Of a DNA stretch of 64,000 nucleotides, positions 42,825-51,949 are shown in pieces; the stretch's first letter is position 1; each line of letters begins with the position of its first letter. Made by a program: the position numbers and the translations under genes. The DNA is from Ahrensia kielensis DSM 5890 (lineage in GTDB: Bacteria > Pseudomonadota > Alphaproteobacteria > Rhizobiales > Rhizobiaceae): assembly GCF_000374465.1 (NCBI RefSeq), contig NZ_KB894534.1, positions 1 through 64,000 on the forward strand. The letters run 5' to 3'. The notes below the pieces were generated by a model. That model was not told where the DNA came from, ran no database searches, and worked only from the letters and a program-made list of their open reading frames with translations.

Positions 42825-43856
42825 TTAATGGCAAGCTTGGTCTTTAGAATGGCTCCGCAATTGACCCGCCTGTGCTGTTGTTACAGCTATGATGTGTAGA
42901 ATATCTTCAGCTGTGCACCCGCGCGATAGATCATTGGCGGGTTTAGCAAGCCCCTGCAATATTGGTCCGATCGCGACTGCCCCGCCGATGCGCTGTGCGA
43001 CTTTATAAGCGATGTTTCCCGATTCTAAATTGGGGAAGATAAAGACATTTGCAGCCCCTGCGAGAGGCGAATCTGGGGATTTTGATTTGGCCACATCAGG
43101 CACAAAAGCAGCGTCAAACTGAATCTCACCGTCTACGATCATGTCTGGAGCCATCTCGCGAACCAGTTGGGTGGCCTCTACAACCTTTGTTACTTTTACA
43201 TGGCTTGCGCTGCCTCGGGTGGAGAATGACAGCATTGCCACCCGAGGAGTATCGCCCACGAGCTGTTTTAGCGATGATGCTGATGCACAAGCGATTTCGG
43301 CCATCTCGCGGGCATTAGGTTCAATGACAAGACCAGCATCTGCAAAAATATGTGCGCCTTTGGTTTCGTGATGATCCTTGCAGAACAACATCAGGAAAAA
43401 GCTGGATACTAATCGCGCATTGGGAGCCGTGCCAATGATTTGGATTGCTGTGCGCACAATCTCGGCCGTAGGGGTCGCGGCTCCTCCGACAGTGCCATCG
43501 GCAAGTCCCATACGAACGAGTAAGGCGGCAAAGACATGAGGGTTTTGAACGGCAGCTGCGGCTGCTTCTGATGTTGCGCCCTTGTGCTTGCGTAACTCAA
43601 GATAAATGCCTGCCATTTGTTCGGCTAAGGGTGTGTCTGTTGGATCGTGAATTTCGATACCGTCTAACGCACCGCCACCGGCTGCGGCTAGTTTGCAGCA
43701 GATTTCAGCAGCATTTCCCACGAGCACAATTCGTGCGACTTTTTGCTTTCGAGCCATGATCGCAGCCTCAATCACGCGTGGATCGCTCCCCTCGCTGAGC
43801 GCGATCTTGTGATCTGACTTGGCGGCGTTGGCCAACAGGATTTGTAGAGGCTTCAT
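42825..43856 (-). CDS. pta: phosphate acetyltransferase
   Basis: 343 residues, the short single-domain Pta. Features: KIALSEGSDPRVIEAA, MGLADGTVGGAATPTAEIVRTAIQIIG, FADAGLVIEPNAREMAEIA, VAMLSFSTRGSA, DGEIQFDAAFVP, and NVFIFPNLESGNIAYKVAQR. It converts acetyl phosphate to acetyl-CoA. As the last gene of the leftward iseJ-xsc operon it consumes the acetyl phosphate released by Xsc, the standard arrangement in sulfonate degraders. Confidence 0.93.
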   Translation of the reverse strand: MKPLQILLANAAKSDHKIALSEGSDPRVIEAAIMARKQKVARIVLVGNAAEICCKLAAAGGGALDGIEIHDPTDTPLAEQMAGIYLELRKHKGATSEAAAAAVQNPHVFAALLVRMGLADGTVGGAATPTAEIVRTAIQIIGTAPNARLVSSFFLMLFCKDHHETKGAHIFADAGLVIEPNAREMAEIACASASSLKQLVGDTPRVAMLSFSTRGSASHVKVTKVVEATQLVREMAPDMIVDGEIQFDAAFVPDVAKSKSPDSPLAGAANVFIFPNLESGNIAYKVAQRIGGAVAIGPILQGLAKPANDLSRGCTAEDILHIIAVTTAQAGQLRSHSKDQACH

Positions 43857-43894
43857 AATAAGGCTCCGTCGATTTCAGGAATAGGAAAGGGGGA

Positions 43895-44935
43895 TTATCC
43901 AGCCAGCCACTTGATGCCGAACAGAATGAATCCTGCGATAAATATTGTTTCGGCCACAATGAGTATGATGGCATGCCCGCCAACATCGAGAATGGTTTTG
44001 AGCGACGTTTTCATTCCCACGGCTGCAATCGAGATCAGCAACGCCCAACGGGACAGATCGCTGAGGGCGGTCTGCATAATGGCCGGGATCAGGCCAAAAG
44101 AATTGATCGCGGCGAGTAGCAGGAACATTAGGACAAAAAACGGGATCAGCGGCGGGCGCTTGCCGCCATCATTGGCCGCGTCGTCGGCAAAGCTGCGTAT
44201 CACCAACGAGAATACCAGTACCACGGGTGCTAACATGGTGACGCGGATCAGCTTGACTAATGTTGCGGTTTCACCAGTTTGTTCGGATACCGAGAAGCCT
44301 GCGCCGACCACCTGCGCTACATCGTGAATGGTGCCGCCAAGAAACACACCAGTTTGCAGCTCATCCAACTGCAGTGTTTGAGTGATGAGCGGGTAAGCGA
44401 TCATCGCCACGGTACTCAGAACTGTGACACTGAGCACAGTAAAGATCAGGTTGCGCTCGGAATGTTCGTTCTTGGGAAGCACAGCGGCAATTGCCATAGC
44501 AGCAGATGCACCGCAAATTGCCACGGAGCCTCCGGTTAAAAGTGCAATCCGCCAGCCTCGCCCTAACATTTTAGCAGCTAACAGGGCGAACAAAATCGTT
44601 AAGATAACGCCAAGAACAACCAGTGCAATTAAACTTGGACCGAGCCCAACGAGTAATTCGACACTAATGCGCGTACCAAGAAGAGCCACGCCGATACGCA
44701 AAACCGTACGCGAAGTAAATGCGATACCCGGCACGCAACGACCCTCTTCAGCGAGAAAATGAAAAGCAATGCCCAAAAGTAGGGCCATCAACATAGCCGG
44801 TGCACCATAGTGCTCTGAAAGGAATTGTGCCGTTATAGCAATGATAACAGACACCAAAAATCCCGGCGCATTGTTCGCCATGAACTCAGAAATACGCGCA
44901 TTTAGCTTTTGGTTCGAGGCAATTGCTCCGGCCAT
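43895..44935 (-). CDS. YeiH/CuyZ-type putative sulfite or sulfate exporter
   Basis: 346 residues, about 10 membrane spans, UPF0324/YeiH family: RIGVALLGTRIS, GGSVAICGASAAMAIAAVLP, GVFLGGTIHDVAQVVGAGFSVS and AAVGMKTSLKTILDVGG. Members of this family in sulfonate operons (CuyZ) are proposed sulfite exporters. Its place between xsc, which releases sulfite, and pta supports export of sulfite or sulfate here. Direct biochemical proof for the family is limited. Confidence 0.87.
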   Translation of the reverse strand: MAGAIASNQKLNARISEFMANNAPGFLVSVIIAITAQFLSEHYGAPAMLMALLLGIAFHFLAEEGRCVPGIAFTSRTVLRIGVALLGTRISVELLVGLGPSLIALVVLGVILTILFALLAAKMLGRGWRIALLTGGSVAICGASAAMAIAAVLPKNEHSERNLIFTVLSVTVLSTVAMIAYPLITQTLQLDELQTGVFLGGTIHDVAQVVGAGFSVSEQTGETATLVKLIRVTMLAPVVLVFSLVIRSFADDAANDGGKRPPLIPFFVLMFLLLAAINSFGLIPAIMQTALSDLSRWALLISIAAVGMKTSLKTILDVGGHAIILIVAETIFIAGFILFGIKWLAG

Positions 44936-44999
44936 TTAACAAGTCTCCAACGGCTTTAGAAATAGGTAAGGGGCGGAAAGGACCGCCCCCTTGATTAAG

Positions 45000-46781
45000 T
45001 TAATTGATGAGCTGTTGGCACATGTCTGATTTGTTGATGCCAGCTACAGTTACCGGTTTCTTCATGGCGTCACGGCGGAAAGGTTCGCCAAGCTCTTGGT
45101 TCAGAACAACTTCGATGAAGGTTGTGACGTTGTCGTTCATCTGCTCCTTAACGGCGGTGCTCAAGACATCTGTCAATTGCTCCATTGTTGTTACCTGAAC
45201 ACCCTTTAGTCCGCACCCCTCTGCTATCCTTGCATAGTTCACATTCAAGTCCAGTTCAGTGCCAACAAAATTGTCATCGAACCACAGGGTTGTGTTGCGT
45301 TTTTCGGCACCCCACTGGTAGTTGCGGAAGATGATCATGGTTATTGGTGGCCAGTCGCCACGACCACAAGCTGTCATCTCGTTCATTGAAATGCCGAACG
45401 CGCCGTCGCCCGCAAAACCAACTACCGGTACATCTGGACAACCGATCTTGGCGCCAAGGATTGCAGGTAGGCCATATCCACAAGGACCAAACAGACCTGG
45501 TGCTAAATATTTGCGACCAGCTTCGAATGACGGATAGGCGTTACCGATTGCACAGTTGTTGCCAATATCAGAACTGACGATCGCGTCTTTAGGCATCGCC
45601 GACATGATCGCGCGCCAAGCTTGACGTGGTGACAAGTGGTCAGGTTGGCGATTTCGCGCGCGTTCGTTCCATGTGATGCCTTCGTCGTTATCATCCTCAT
45701 GATCCATTGAGCTGAGTTCTTGCGCCCAGCGTGATTTAGTAAACGCAATCAACTCTTTGCGATCTTGGCGACCTTTGTCGCCCGCACCGTCCTTTAGTTG
45801 TTCGAGTAGTTGTTCGGCTACTCGTTTTGCATCGCCTTGAATTGCGACATCTACTTTCTTGGTCAAGCCAATCCGGTCGGAATTGATATCAACTTGAATG
45901 ATCTTGGCGTTTTTCGGCCAATAATTGATACCGTAGCCCGGTAGTGTTGAAAATGGGTTCAAGCGGTTGCCAAGGGCTAGCACAACGTCAGCTTTTTGGA
46001 TTAACTCCATCGCGGCCTTGCTACCGTTATAACCCAGTGGGCCAACAGCTAACGGATGGCTACCAGGAAAAGCATCGTTGTGTTGATAACCACACGCTAC
46101 GGGAGCATCCAGCGCCTCAGCCAGCTTCGCGCTGGCGTCAATCGCACCTGCTAGAATGACACCCGCTCCGTTCAATATCACCGGAAACTCGGCTTCGGAG
46201 AGTAATTTTGCAGCTTCGGCTACAGCCTGCGCACCGCCAGCGGGGCGTTCCAGACGAATAATCTGGGGAAGCTCGATATCGATTACTTGTGTCCAATAAT
46301 CGCGCGGGATGTTGATTTGCGCTGGAGCAGATCCGCGCCATGCCTTCTCAATCACACGGTTCAAAACCTCAGCGATACGGCTAGGGTCGCGCACCTCTTC
46401 TTGATAGCAAACCATGTCCTCGAACAGTTTCATCTGTTCAATCTCTTGGAACCCACCTTGTCCGATGGTTTTGTTGGCGGCTTGTGGTGTCACCAGCAAC
46501 ATAGGGGTGTGGTTCCAGTACGCCGTTTTGATTGGCGTGACGAAGTTTGTAATGCCAGGGCCGTTTTGCGCAATGGCCATGCTCATTTTTCCGCTGGCGC
46601 GGGTATAGCCATCAGCGATCATTCCGCCTGAAGTTTCATGAGCGCAATCCCAAAACTTAATGCCTGCGGCTGGGAACAGATCAGAAATTGGCATCATTGC
46701 GGACCCGATAATGCCAAAGGCATTGTCGATACCGTGCATCTGTAAAACCTTAACAAAGGCCTCTTCGGTGGTCATCTTCAT
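45000..46781 (-). CDS. xsc: sulfoacetaldehyde acetyltransferase
   Basis: 593 residues, ThDP-dependent. It cleaves sulfoacetaldehyde with phosphate into acetyl phosphate and sulfite. Xsc-specific features are FGIIGSAMMPISDLFP, CAHETSGGMIADGYTRASG (activating Glu49), NGPGITNFVTPIKTAYWNHTP, INIPRDYWTQVIDIELPQ and the ThDP/Mg site GDGAFGISMNE followed by NYQWGAEKRNTTLW. AGGAGA precedes the ATG. It is flanked by iseJ upstream and by the exporter and pta downstream, giving a complete route from sulfoacetaldehyde to acetyl-CoA. Confidence 0.95.
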   Translation of the reverse strand: MKMTTEEAFVKVLQMHGIDNAFGIIGSAMMPISDLFPAAGIKFWDCAHETSGGMIADGYTRASGKMSMAIAQNGPGITNFVTPIKTAYWNHTPMLLVTPQAANKTIGQGGFQEIEQMKLFEDMVCYQEEVRDPSRIAEVLNRVIEKAWRGSAPAQINIPRDYWTQVIDIELPQIIRLERPAGGAQAVAEAAKLLSEAEFPVILNGAGVILAGAIDASAKLAEALDAPVACGYQHNDAFPGSHPLAVGPLGYNGSKAAMELIQKADVVLALGNRLNPFSTLPGYGINYWPKNAKIIQVDINSDRIGLTKKVDVAIQGDAKRVAEQLLEQLKDGAGDKGRQDRKELIAFTKSRWAQELSSMDHEDDNDEGITWNERARNRQPDHLSPRQAWRAIMSAMPKDAIVSSDIGNNCAIGNAYPSFEAGRKYLAPGLFGPCGYGLPAILGAKIGCPDVPVVGFAGDGAFGISMNEMTACGRGDWPPITMIIFRNYQWGAEKRNTTLWFDDNFVGTELDLNVNYARIAEGCGLKGVQVTTMEQLTDVLSTAVKEQMNDNVTTFIEVVLNQELGEPFRRDAMKKPVTVAGINKSDMCQQLIN

Positions 46782-46829
46782 TGGTTGTCTCCTCTAGAAA
46801 ATAAAAGATGTGTCGTGGGGGTGATGCTG

Positions 46830-48446
46830 TCAGATCGAATTGTTTTGGTCGGCGATGATCATATCGCTGGCCTTTTCACCGATCATTATGGCGGGGGCGT
46901 TTGTGTTGCCCGAAACGATTTCCGGCATGATCGAGCAATCTGCTACACGCAAACCGCGAATGCCGTGTACGCGCAAACGTTCGTCGACGACTGCGTCTAT
47001 GCCCTGACCCATTTTACAGGTACCTGTCGGGTGATAGATCGAGGCGGTGTTGTTGCGCGTCCAATCGAGAGTTGCGTCATAGTCGTTCATGTCGAGATCG
47101 GGGTGAGGGCGGAATTCCTCTGAAATCTTGTTATCTAATGGTGCATGACGAGCAATGCTTCGGGCGATATTCACACCAGCGACGATGGTGCGGCAGTCGG
47201 TTTCGGTGGACAAGTAATTTGGGATGATCTTCGGATAAGCGCGGGCATCGTTGCTGGCCAAGCGGATCTCTCCACGGCTTTCCGGGCGTAATTGACAGAC
47301 CGACATGGTGAAGGCGGAAAACTTGTCAGCTCCCTTGCCTGGGTTTTCGGCAGACAGAGGTTGAACGTGAAATTGAATGTCGGGCGTTTCGACTTCTTCT
47401 CGTGTTTTTAAAAAACCTGTTGCTAGGCTAGCTGCCATAGTCATGGGGCCAGATCTGAATAATAGATACTTCAACCCGATTCTGGCTTGCCCCAATAGCG
47501 AGGAGACTTCGTCATTCAACGTAGGTTCATTGCATTTGTAAACTAGCCTAGCCTGTAAATGATCCTGCAAACCTTTGCCAACGCCGCGTAAATCTTGCTG
47601 CACCTCTATGCCGTGTTCTGCTAATTGTTCAGGCTCGCCGATGCCTGATAACATCAATAATTGCGGCGAATTGATCGCGCCGCCTGACAAGACAATCTCT
47701 CTGTTGGCTTTTACGGTTTGAAGTGTTCCATTGCGATCCGTGTAGGTGACGGCAACAGCACGTTTGTTTTCAATTACGATCTTTTCGACCTGCGCATGGG
47801 TGATTATTTGCAGGTTGTCGCGTGAACGGACCGGGTTCAGATAGGCCACGGCCGCGCTGCATCGCCGACCTTTGCGTGTGGTCAGTTGGAAAAAACCGAC
47901 GCCTTCTTGATCGGCGCCGTTGTAATCGGGGTTGTACTTATATCCTGCTGCCTGCGCTGCGGCGACCCAAGCATCGGTGATTGGACGTTGGATGCGCATG
48001 TTCGATACGGACAACGGTCCTTGATCGCCGTGAAATTCATCAGCACCGCGCTCGTTACATTCAGCGCGTTTGAACAGTGGTAATACGTCATCCCAGCCCC
48101 AGCCCGTATTGCCCATCTGACGCCAGCGGTCATAGTCCTGTGCCTGTCCGCGTACATATAGAAGTCCATTTAGTGAGGATGATCCGCCTAAAACTTTGCC
48201 GCGCGGCCATTCGATAGATCGTCCGTTTAAACCAGGATCGGGTTCAGTTTTATAGCACCAATCGACATTGGAATTATGGATGGTTTTGAAATAACCGACA
48301 GGGATATGAATCCAAGGGTTCCAGTCACGGCCGCCAGCTTCAAGCAGGACAACTTTAACCGACGGTTCGGCGCTCAGGCGATTCGCCAGTACACATCCAG
48401 CAGAGCCTGCGCCCACGACTATGTAGTCTGCCTCAATAATTCCCAT
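46830..48446 (-). CDS. iseJ: GMC-family dehydrogenase, probable isethionate dehydrogenase
   Basis: 538 residues. FAD loop VGAGSAGCVLANRLS (12-17), GMC signatures KVLGGSSSLNGLLYVRGQAQDYDRW and GGAINSPQLLMLSGIG, and catalytic His472 (YHPTGTCKMG) with the Asn pair in SGNTNAPA. Many GMC enzymes look alike. The assignment to isethionate rests on its position directly upstream of xsc and divergent from a TRAP system plus IclR regulator, the layout of known iseJ-iseKLM-iseR clusters. It would oxidise isethionate to sulfoacetaldehyde at the inner membrane. AAGGAG precedes the start. Confidence 0.82.
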   Translation of the reverse strand: MGIIEADYIVVGAGSAGCVLANRLSAEPSVKVVLLEAGGRDWNPWIHIPVGYFKTIHNSNVDWCYKTEPDPGLNGRSIEWPRGKVLGGSSSLNGLLYVRGQAQDYDRWRQMGNTGWGWDDVLPLFKRAECNERGADEFHGDQGPLSVSNMRIQRPITDAWVAAAQAAGYKYNPDYNGADQEGVGFFQLTTRKGRRCSAAVAYLNPVRSRDNLQIITHAQVEKIVIENKRAVAVTYTDRNGTLQTVKANREIVLSGGAINSPQLLMLSGIGEPEQLAEHGIEVQQDLRGVGKGLQDHLQARLVYKCNEPTLNDEVSSLLGQARIGLKYLLFRSGPMTMAASLATGFLKTREEVETPDIQFHVQPLSAENPGKGADKFSAFTMSVCQLRPESRGEIRLASNDARAYPKIIPNYLSTETDCRTIVAGVNIARSIARHAPLDNKISEEFRPHPDLDMNDYDATLDWTRNNTASIYHPTGTCKMGQGIDAVVDERLRVHGIRGLRVADCSIMPEIVSGNTNAPAIMIGEKASDMIIADQNNSI

Positions 48447-48513
48447 CGCATTCTCCTTCTGAAAAAGGGCCTTTAGCGGCGAATCTTTTCCCTTGCGTAG
48501 CTTTCAATATGTG

Positions 48514-48543
48514 ATTATTAATGAGACTGCAAGTATCAATAAT
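48514..48543. promoter_or_regulatory. imperfect inverted repeat between iseJ and iseK
   Basis: ATTATTAAT (48514-48522), 12-bp spacer, ATCAATAAT (48535-48543), 8 of 9 positions symmetric. It lies 27 bp before the iseK start in the 123-bp divergent control region and could bind the IclR regulator. Low confidence because the sequence is AT-rich. Confidence 0.3.
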
Positions 48544-48569
48544 GCAATCACCATTTAGGGAGGAACCAC

Positions 48570-49802
48570 ATGGGCGTTGGAGATAAACTGAGCCAGATCA
48601 GCAGACGCGATCTGTTTAAACTGGCAGGACAATACGGAATGAGTTCAACATTGTTGGCCGCCGGAACCTTTGGCGGCGCGATGAGTATCGGCAATCTGGC
48701 GCGTGCCGCTGAGTCGACTTATGAGCGTCGTTTTTCAAAGCCAGCCAAGCACACACTCAAGTTCGGTGCATCTGGTTTCAATGCCCGTAACCTTTTAATA
48801 GAACGTATGGGAGCACTGGAGTTCGCACGCGATCTTGAGGCCCGCACTGATGGCGAAATCCGCATTGAATTTATTGGCGACAACCAGATTTGCGGTCAGA
48901 CGAGCTGTGTCGAAAAAACCCAGTTGGGAATTGTAGACATCTATGCTGCATCGACCCAGAACTCGGCAGGGGCGGCACCATATCTAAACGTTCTTGACTA
49001 TGCTTACATGTTCCCAACTCGGGCGTCGCAATATCACTTCCTTTATAGTCCCGAATCACAGCGCATCTTACGTGATCCATTGGAAGAACGGCACGGCTTG
49101 AAGTTTCTGTTCTCGCATTGCGAATTGCGGGGTCTTCAACTGGGTTTGAAATGGGAGGATCAGCCCACTGTAACCAAATTGGAGCAATTATTTGGCACCA
49201 AAAATCGCGTGACAGGCACTCAGCTGGGCCGCATCGCGATGGAAGCGCTGAACCTCAACCCAGTACCTGTTGCTTGGGAGGAAACTCTCGACGGTCTTCG
49301 TCAGGGGTTGATTGATGGTGCGGAAACTTGGGCCTCTGCTGTAGCCTATGCCGGAATGACACCGGTTGTATCGCAATCTGTGGATTTGAAATTCTTCTGC
49401 GGTACTGAACATACATCTATGTCGAGCAAGGTTTTCAATGGTCTTGAAGAATATCTACAAGACGCTGTCATGGAATCAGCCTACTGGGCACAAGTTCACG
49501 TACAAGGTGCAAACGAAGCTGCGCTGGTCAATACGGTTGGCTTCTCAGACCCGCAATTGCCAGAAACGATGTTTGTGAAGGACAATGTGCGTTGCGCCTT
49601 CTTGCCGGACAGCGAGATCAAGATGGCCGAGGAAATGTGCTCTCCGGAGTTCCAACCTCAGTTGTGGGAACAGTGGCGCGAGCGTCTTAATAATTGGGCT
49701 GGCGGCATCGACACCTACCAAGAGATTTACAATATTGCGCGTGAAATTCCTGCCGACATGAGAGCGGAGAATGTCGAGCCACGCCGATGGTGGAAAGGCT
49801 AA
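48570..49802 (+). CDS. iseK: TRAP transporter substrate-binding protein, probable isethionate binder
   Basis: 410 residues, longer than the other two DctP proteins here. A Tat-type leader (SRRDLFKLAGQYGMSSTLLAAG) with cleavage near ARAAES gives a periplasmic protein. DctP core: IRIEFIGDNQICGQTSCVEKTQLGIVDIYAAS and NPVPVAWEETLDGLRQGLIDGAETW. It is divergent from iseJ/xsc and first in iseKLM-iseR. GGGAGGA RBS. Confidence 0.83.
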   Translation: MGVGDKLSQISRRDLFKLAGQYGMSSTLLAAGTFGGAMSIGNLARAAESTYERRFSKPAKHTLKFGASGFNARNLLIERMGALEFARDLEARTDGEIRIEFIGDNQICGQTSCVEKTQLGIVDIYAASTQNSAGAAPYLNVLDYAYMFPTRASQYHFLYSPESQRILRDPLEERHGLKFLFSHCELRGLQLGLKWEDQPTVTKLEQLFGTKNRVTGTQLGRIAMEALNLNPVPVAWEETLDGLRQGLIDGAETWASAVAYAGMTPVVSQSVDLKFFCGTEHTSMSSKVFNGLEEYLQDAVMESAYWAQVHVQGANEAALVNTVGFSDPQLPETMFVKDNVRCAFLPDSEIKMAEEMCSPEFQPQLWEQWRERLNNWAGGIDTYQEIYNIAREIPADMRAENVEPRRWWKG

Positions 49803-49824
49803 CAAGCAACCGATAAAAACTTGG

Positions 49825-49844
49825 CTGCCCCTAATCTGGGGCAG
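49825..49844 (+). terminator. intercistronic hairpin after iseK
   Basis: CTGCCCC / GGGGCAG 7-bp stem with a 6-nt loop, extendable by G-T pairs, followed by TTGGCATTTT. It is the fourth such hairpin directly after a substrate-binding-protein gene in this window. Confidence 0.6.
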
Positions 49845-49913
49845 TTGGCATTTTAAACACATTGGCCAGAGGGTTCTCGCACGCGGGGTGGCCAATTCAG
49901 GGAGGAGACGACA

Positions 49914-50579
49914 ATGTCCTTATGGTCAGATGTCATGGAAATTCTGTCTGCTCTAGGCAGCGGCGATTCTTGGACAATCAGCAAATCGTTAAGCAGTCAG
50001 GGCATATGGGTCGTCGGCACATTTGCCACCGTGTTAGGCGGTTTGATCGTAACGATACTATACAAAAAGTTCCCGCTGATCAGTCGGCATTTTGAACGCA
50101 GCGTGATGGTCTATACATACTTGGCCATTGCTATCATCATCTTTGTTGAGGTGATCCGGCGGTTCGTTTTTTCAGTTCAAGCACCTTGGTCGACGACATT
50201 TCCGCCGGTCCTGTTCTTGGTGATGACTTGGTTTGGATGTTCTTACAATATCCGCCTTCGTACGCATCTTGGCTTTGCCGAGTTTCGCAGCGTGATGTCG
50301 CGTAGGCTGCAGATGGGATGCCTGACGCTGGACATGATTTTATGGATTGGTTTTTGCGTCATCGTCGTGGTCACCGCGACACGCGTTACAGCCAACTCCG
50401 CAGCGAATTTCCAAATTTTGGCGGGCACCGATAATTTCATGCAGTGGTGGTATCTTATCACGGTTCCCATCGCCTTTATCCTTATGGCTGGGCGTGTATT
50501 GGAAAACTGGTTCGAGGATATTGCCAACTTTCGCAGTGGCGAAGTGTTGATAAAACCAACCGTGATCGGAGCGGATTAA
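49914..50579 (+). CDS. iseL: TRAP transporter small permease
   Basis: 221 residues. A 60-residue N-terminal extension with its own hydrophobic segment (GIWVVGTFATVLGGLIVTIL) precedes the DctQ four-helix unit (YTYLAIAIIIFVEVIRRFVFSVQAPWSTTFPPVLFLVMTW). The pattern CxYNIRLRTHLGFAEF is the usual loop after TM2. GGAGGAG RBS. The extended Q subunit distinguishes it from the one at 40876. Confidence 0.82.
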   Translation: MSLWSDVMEILSALGSGDSWTISKSLSSQGIWVVGTFATVLGGLIVTILYKKFPLISRHFERSVMVYTYLAIAIIIFVEVIRRFVFSVQAPWSTTFPPVLFLVMTWFGCSYNIRLRTHLGFAEFRSVMSRRLQMGCLTLDMILWIGFCVIVVVTATRVTANSAANFQILAGTDNFMQWWYLITVPIAFILMAGRVLENWFEDIANFRSGEVLIKPTVIGAD

Positions 50580-50581
50580 TC

Positions 50582-51940
50582 ATGGCTGACAGTACTATAA
50601 TTACTATCATTTCACTGGGCGTCACATTTTTATTCATGCTGGGCGTCCCTGTCTTTTTGATCATAGCTTATTGGGTGGTCGGCACCACCTTTGTTTTGGG
50701 GCAGTCACTGGACAACATTGGCTCAGCTTTGTCAGATGTGTTTACCGATGGCTTTGCACTCTTGGCTATGCCGTTATTTATTTTGACAGGAGATCTAATC
50801 AACAAGTCCGGCATCGCCAAACGCTTGTCTGATTTTGCTTATTCTTGTCTGGGCTGGCTGCGCGGCGGTCTGGCGATGGCCGCGATCGGCGCCTGTGGTT
50901 TGTTCGCTGCGATATCAGGTTCGAACTCGGCCACGACCGCCACAATTGGATCGATGCTTCATCCAGAAATGGTCAAGGGCGGTTATGACGAACGGTTCTC
51001 GGCTGCAACGGCTGCAGCGGGCGGAACGGTGGGCATCATCATTCCTCCGTCGATCATATTTATTGTCTATGGTTATCTGATGAACCTGTCGATCTCCGAT
51101 CTGTTCATCGCTGGTATCGTTCCTGGCGTGTTGATGGTGTTCGCTATGCAATTCGTCTGCTGGATCATCTGCCGCATTAATGGTTGGGGACACCTCATAC
51201 CGCTGAACATCAATCGCATTTTGAAAACCGGCTTTGGTGCTTGGCTTGGCTTTTTTGCTATTGGTCTTGTGCTGTGGGGCATTTACACAGGAAAATTCTC
51301 TCCTACAGAGGCTGCGGCAGTGACCGTTGGATTCTGTTTGATCGTTGGTATAATTTGCTATCCGCTGAATAAGATGATGAAAAATGATGCGGAGACACCG
51401 GTTCAGGATAAAACCTATGCTGATATGCTGGTGGTTGAAGGTTTCAAATTAACTGAAGTTCCTTCAGTTGTTGTGAGGTCCGCGCAGATTACGGGCATTC
51501 TCGCTCCACTGATCGGCGTTTCAGTGGTAATGCAACAAAACCTGTCATTGCTAGGCGCACAGCAGATCATTGGCGATTTTGTCACGGGCATGGGCGGCTA
51601 TTATGCGGTTCTATTGACAAGTATGGCGATTGTTTTTGTTGCAGGCATGGTTTTGGAATCGCTTCCGGTGACCATCATTCTCGCTCCAATCTTGGCGCCG
51701 ATTGCAGCCTCTGTGGGTATAGATCCAGTCCATTTTTCAGTGATATTTCTTGTCGGCGCGTCAATCGGATTTGTCACACCGCCCTATGGTCTGAATCTCT
51801 ATGTCGCATCTGGCGTAACTGGGGTTCCATACTTTCGGTTGCTGAAATATACATTACCGTATTTAGTGGCTTTGCTCACTACATGGTTCCTTGTAGCACT
51901 GATACCGCAATTGGCGCTGGTGCTGGTGCCGAAAATATAG
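50582..51940 (+). CDS. iseM: TRAP transporter large permease
   Basis: 452 residues from ATG 50582, 2 bp after the small-permease stop. The open frame extends far upstream inside that gene but lacks an RBS there. DctM segments: LLAMPLFILTGDLINKSGIAKRLSDF, AAISGSNSATTATIGSMLHPEMVKGGYDERFS, GGTVGIIIPPSIIFIVYG, VLESLPVTIILAPILAPIAAS and FVTPPYGLNLYVASGV. Confidence 0.88.
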   Translation: MADSTIITIISLGVTFLFMLGVPVFLIIAYWVVGTTFVLGQSLDNIGSALSDVFTDGFALLAMPLFILTGDLINKSGIAKRLSDFAYSCLGWLRGGLAMAAIGACGLFAAISGSNSATTATIGSMLHPEMVKGGYDERFSAATAAAGGTVGIIIPPSIIFIVYGYLMNLSISDLFIAGIVPGVLMVFAMQFVCWIICRINGWGHLIPLNINRILKTGFGAWLGFFAIGLVLWGIYTGKFSPTEAAAVTVGFCLIVGIICYPLNKMMKNDAETPVQDKTYADMLVVEGFKLTEVPSVVVRSAQITGILAPLIGVSVVMQQNLSLLGAQQIIGDFVTGMGGYYAVLLTSMAIVFVAGMVLESLPVTIILAPILAPIAASVGIDPVHFSVIFLVGASIGFVTPPYGLNLYVASGVTGVPYFRLLKYTLPYLVALLTTWFLVALIPQLALVLVPKI

Positions 51941-51949
51941 AGAATTTAA

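Noticed and set aside
50444-50581. Upstream extension of the iseM reading frame
   Set aside because: It lies entirely within the small-permease gene in another frame and lacks an RBS; ATG 50582 has GGAG at a good distance.
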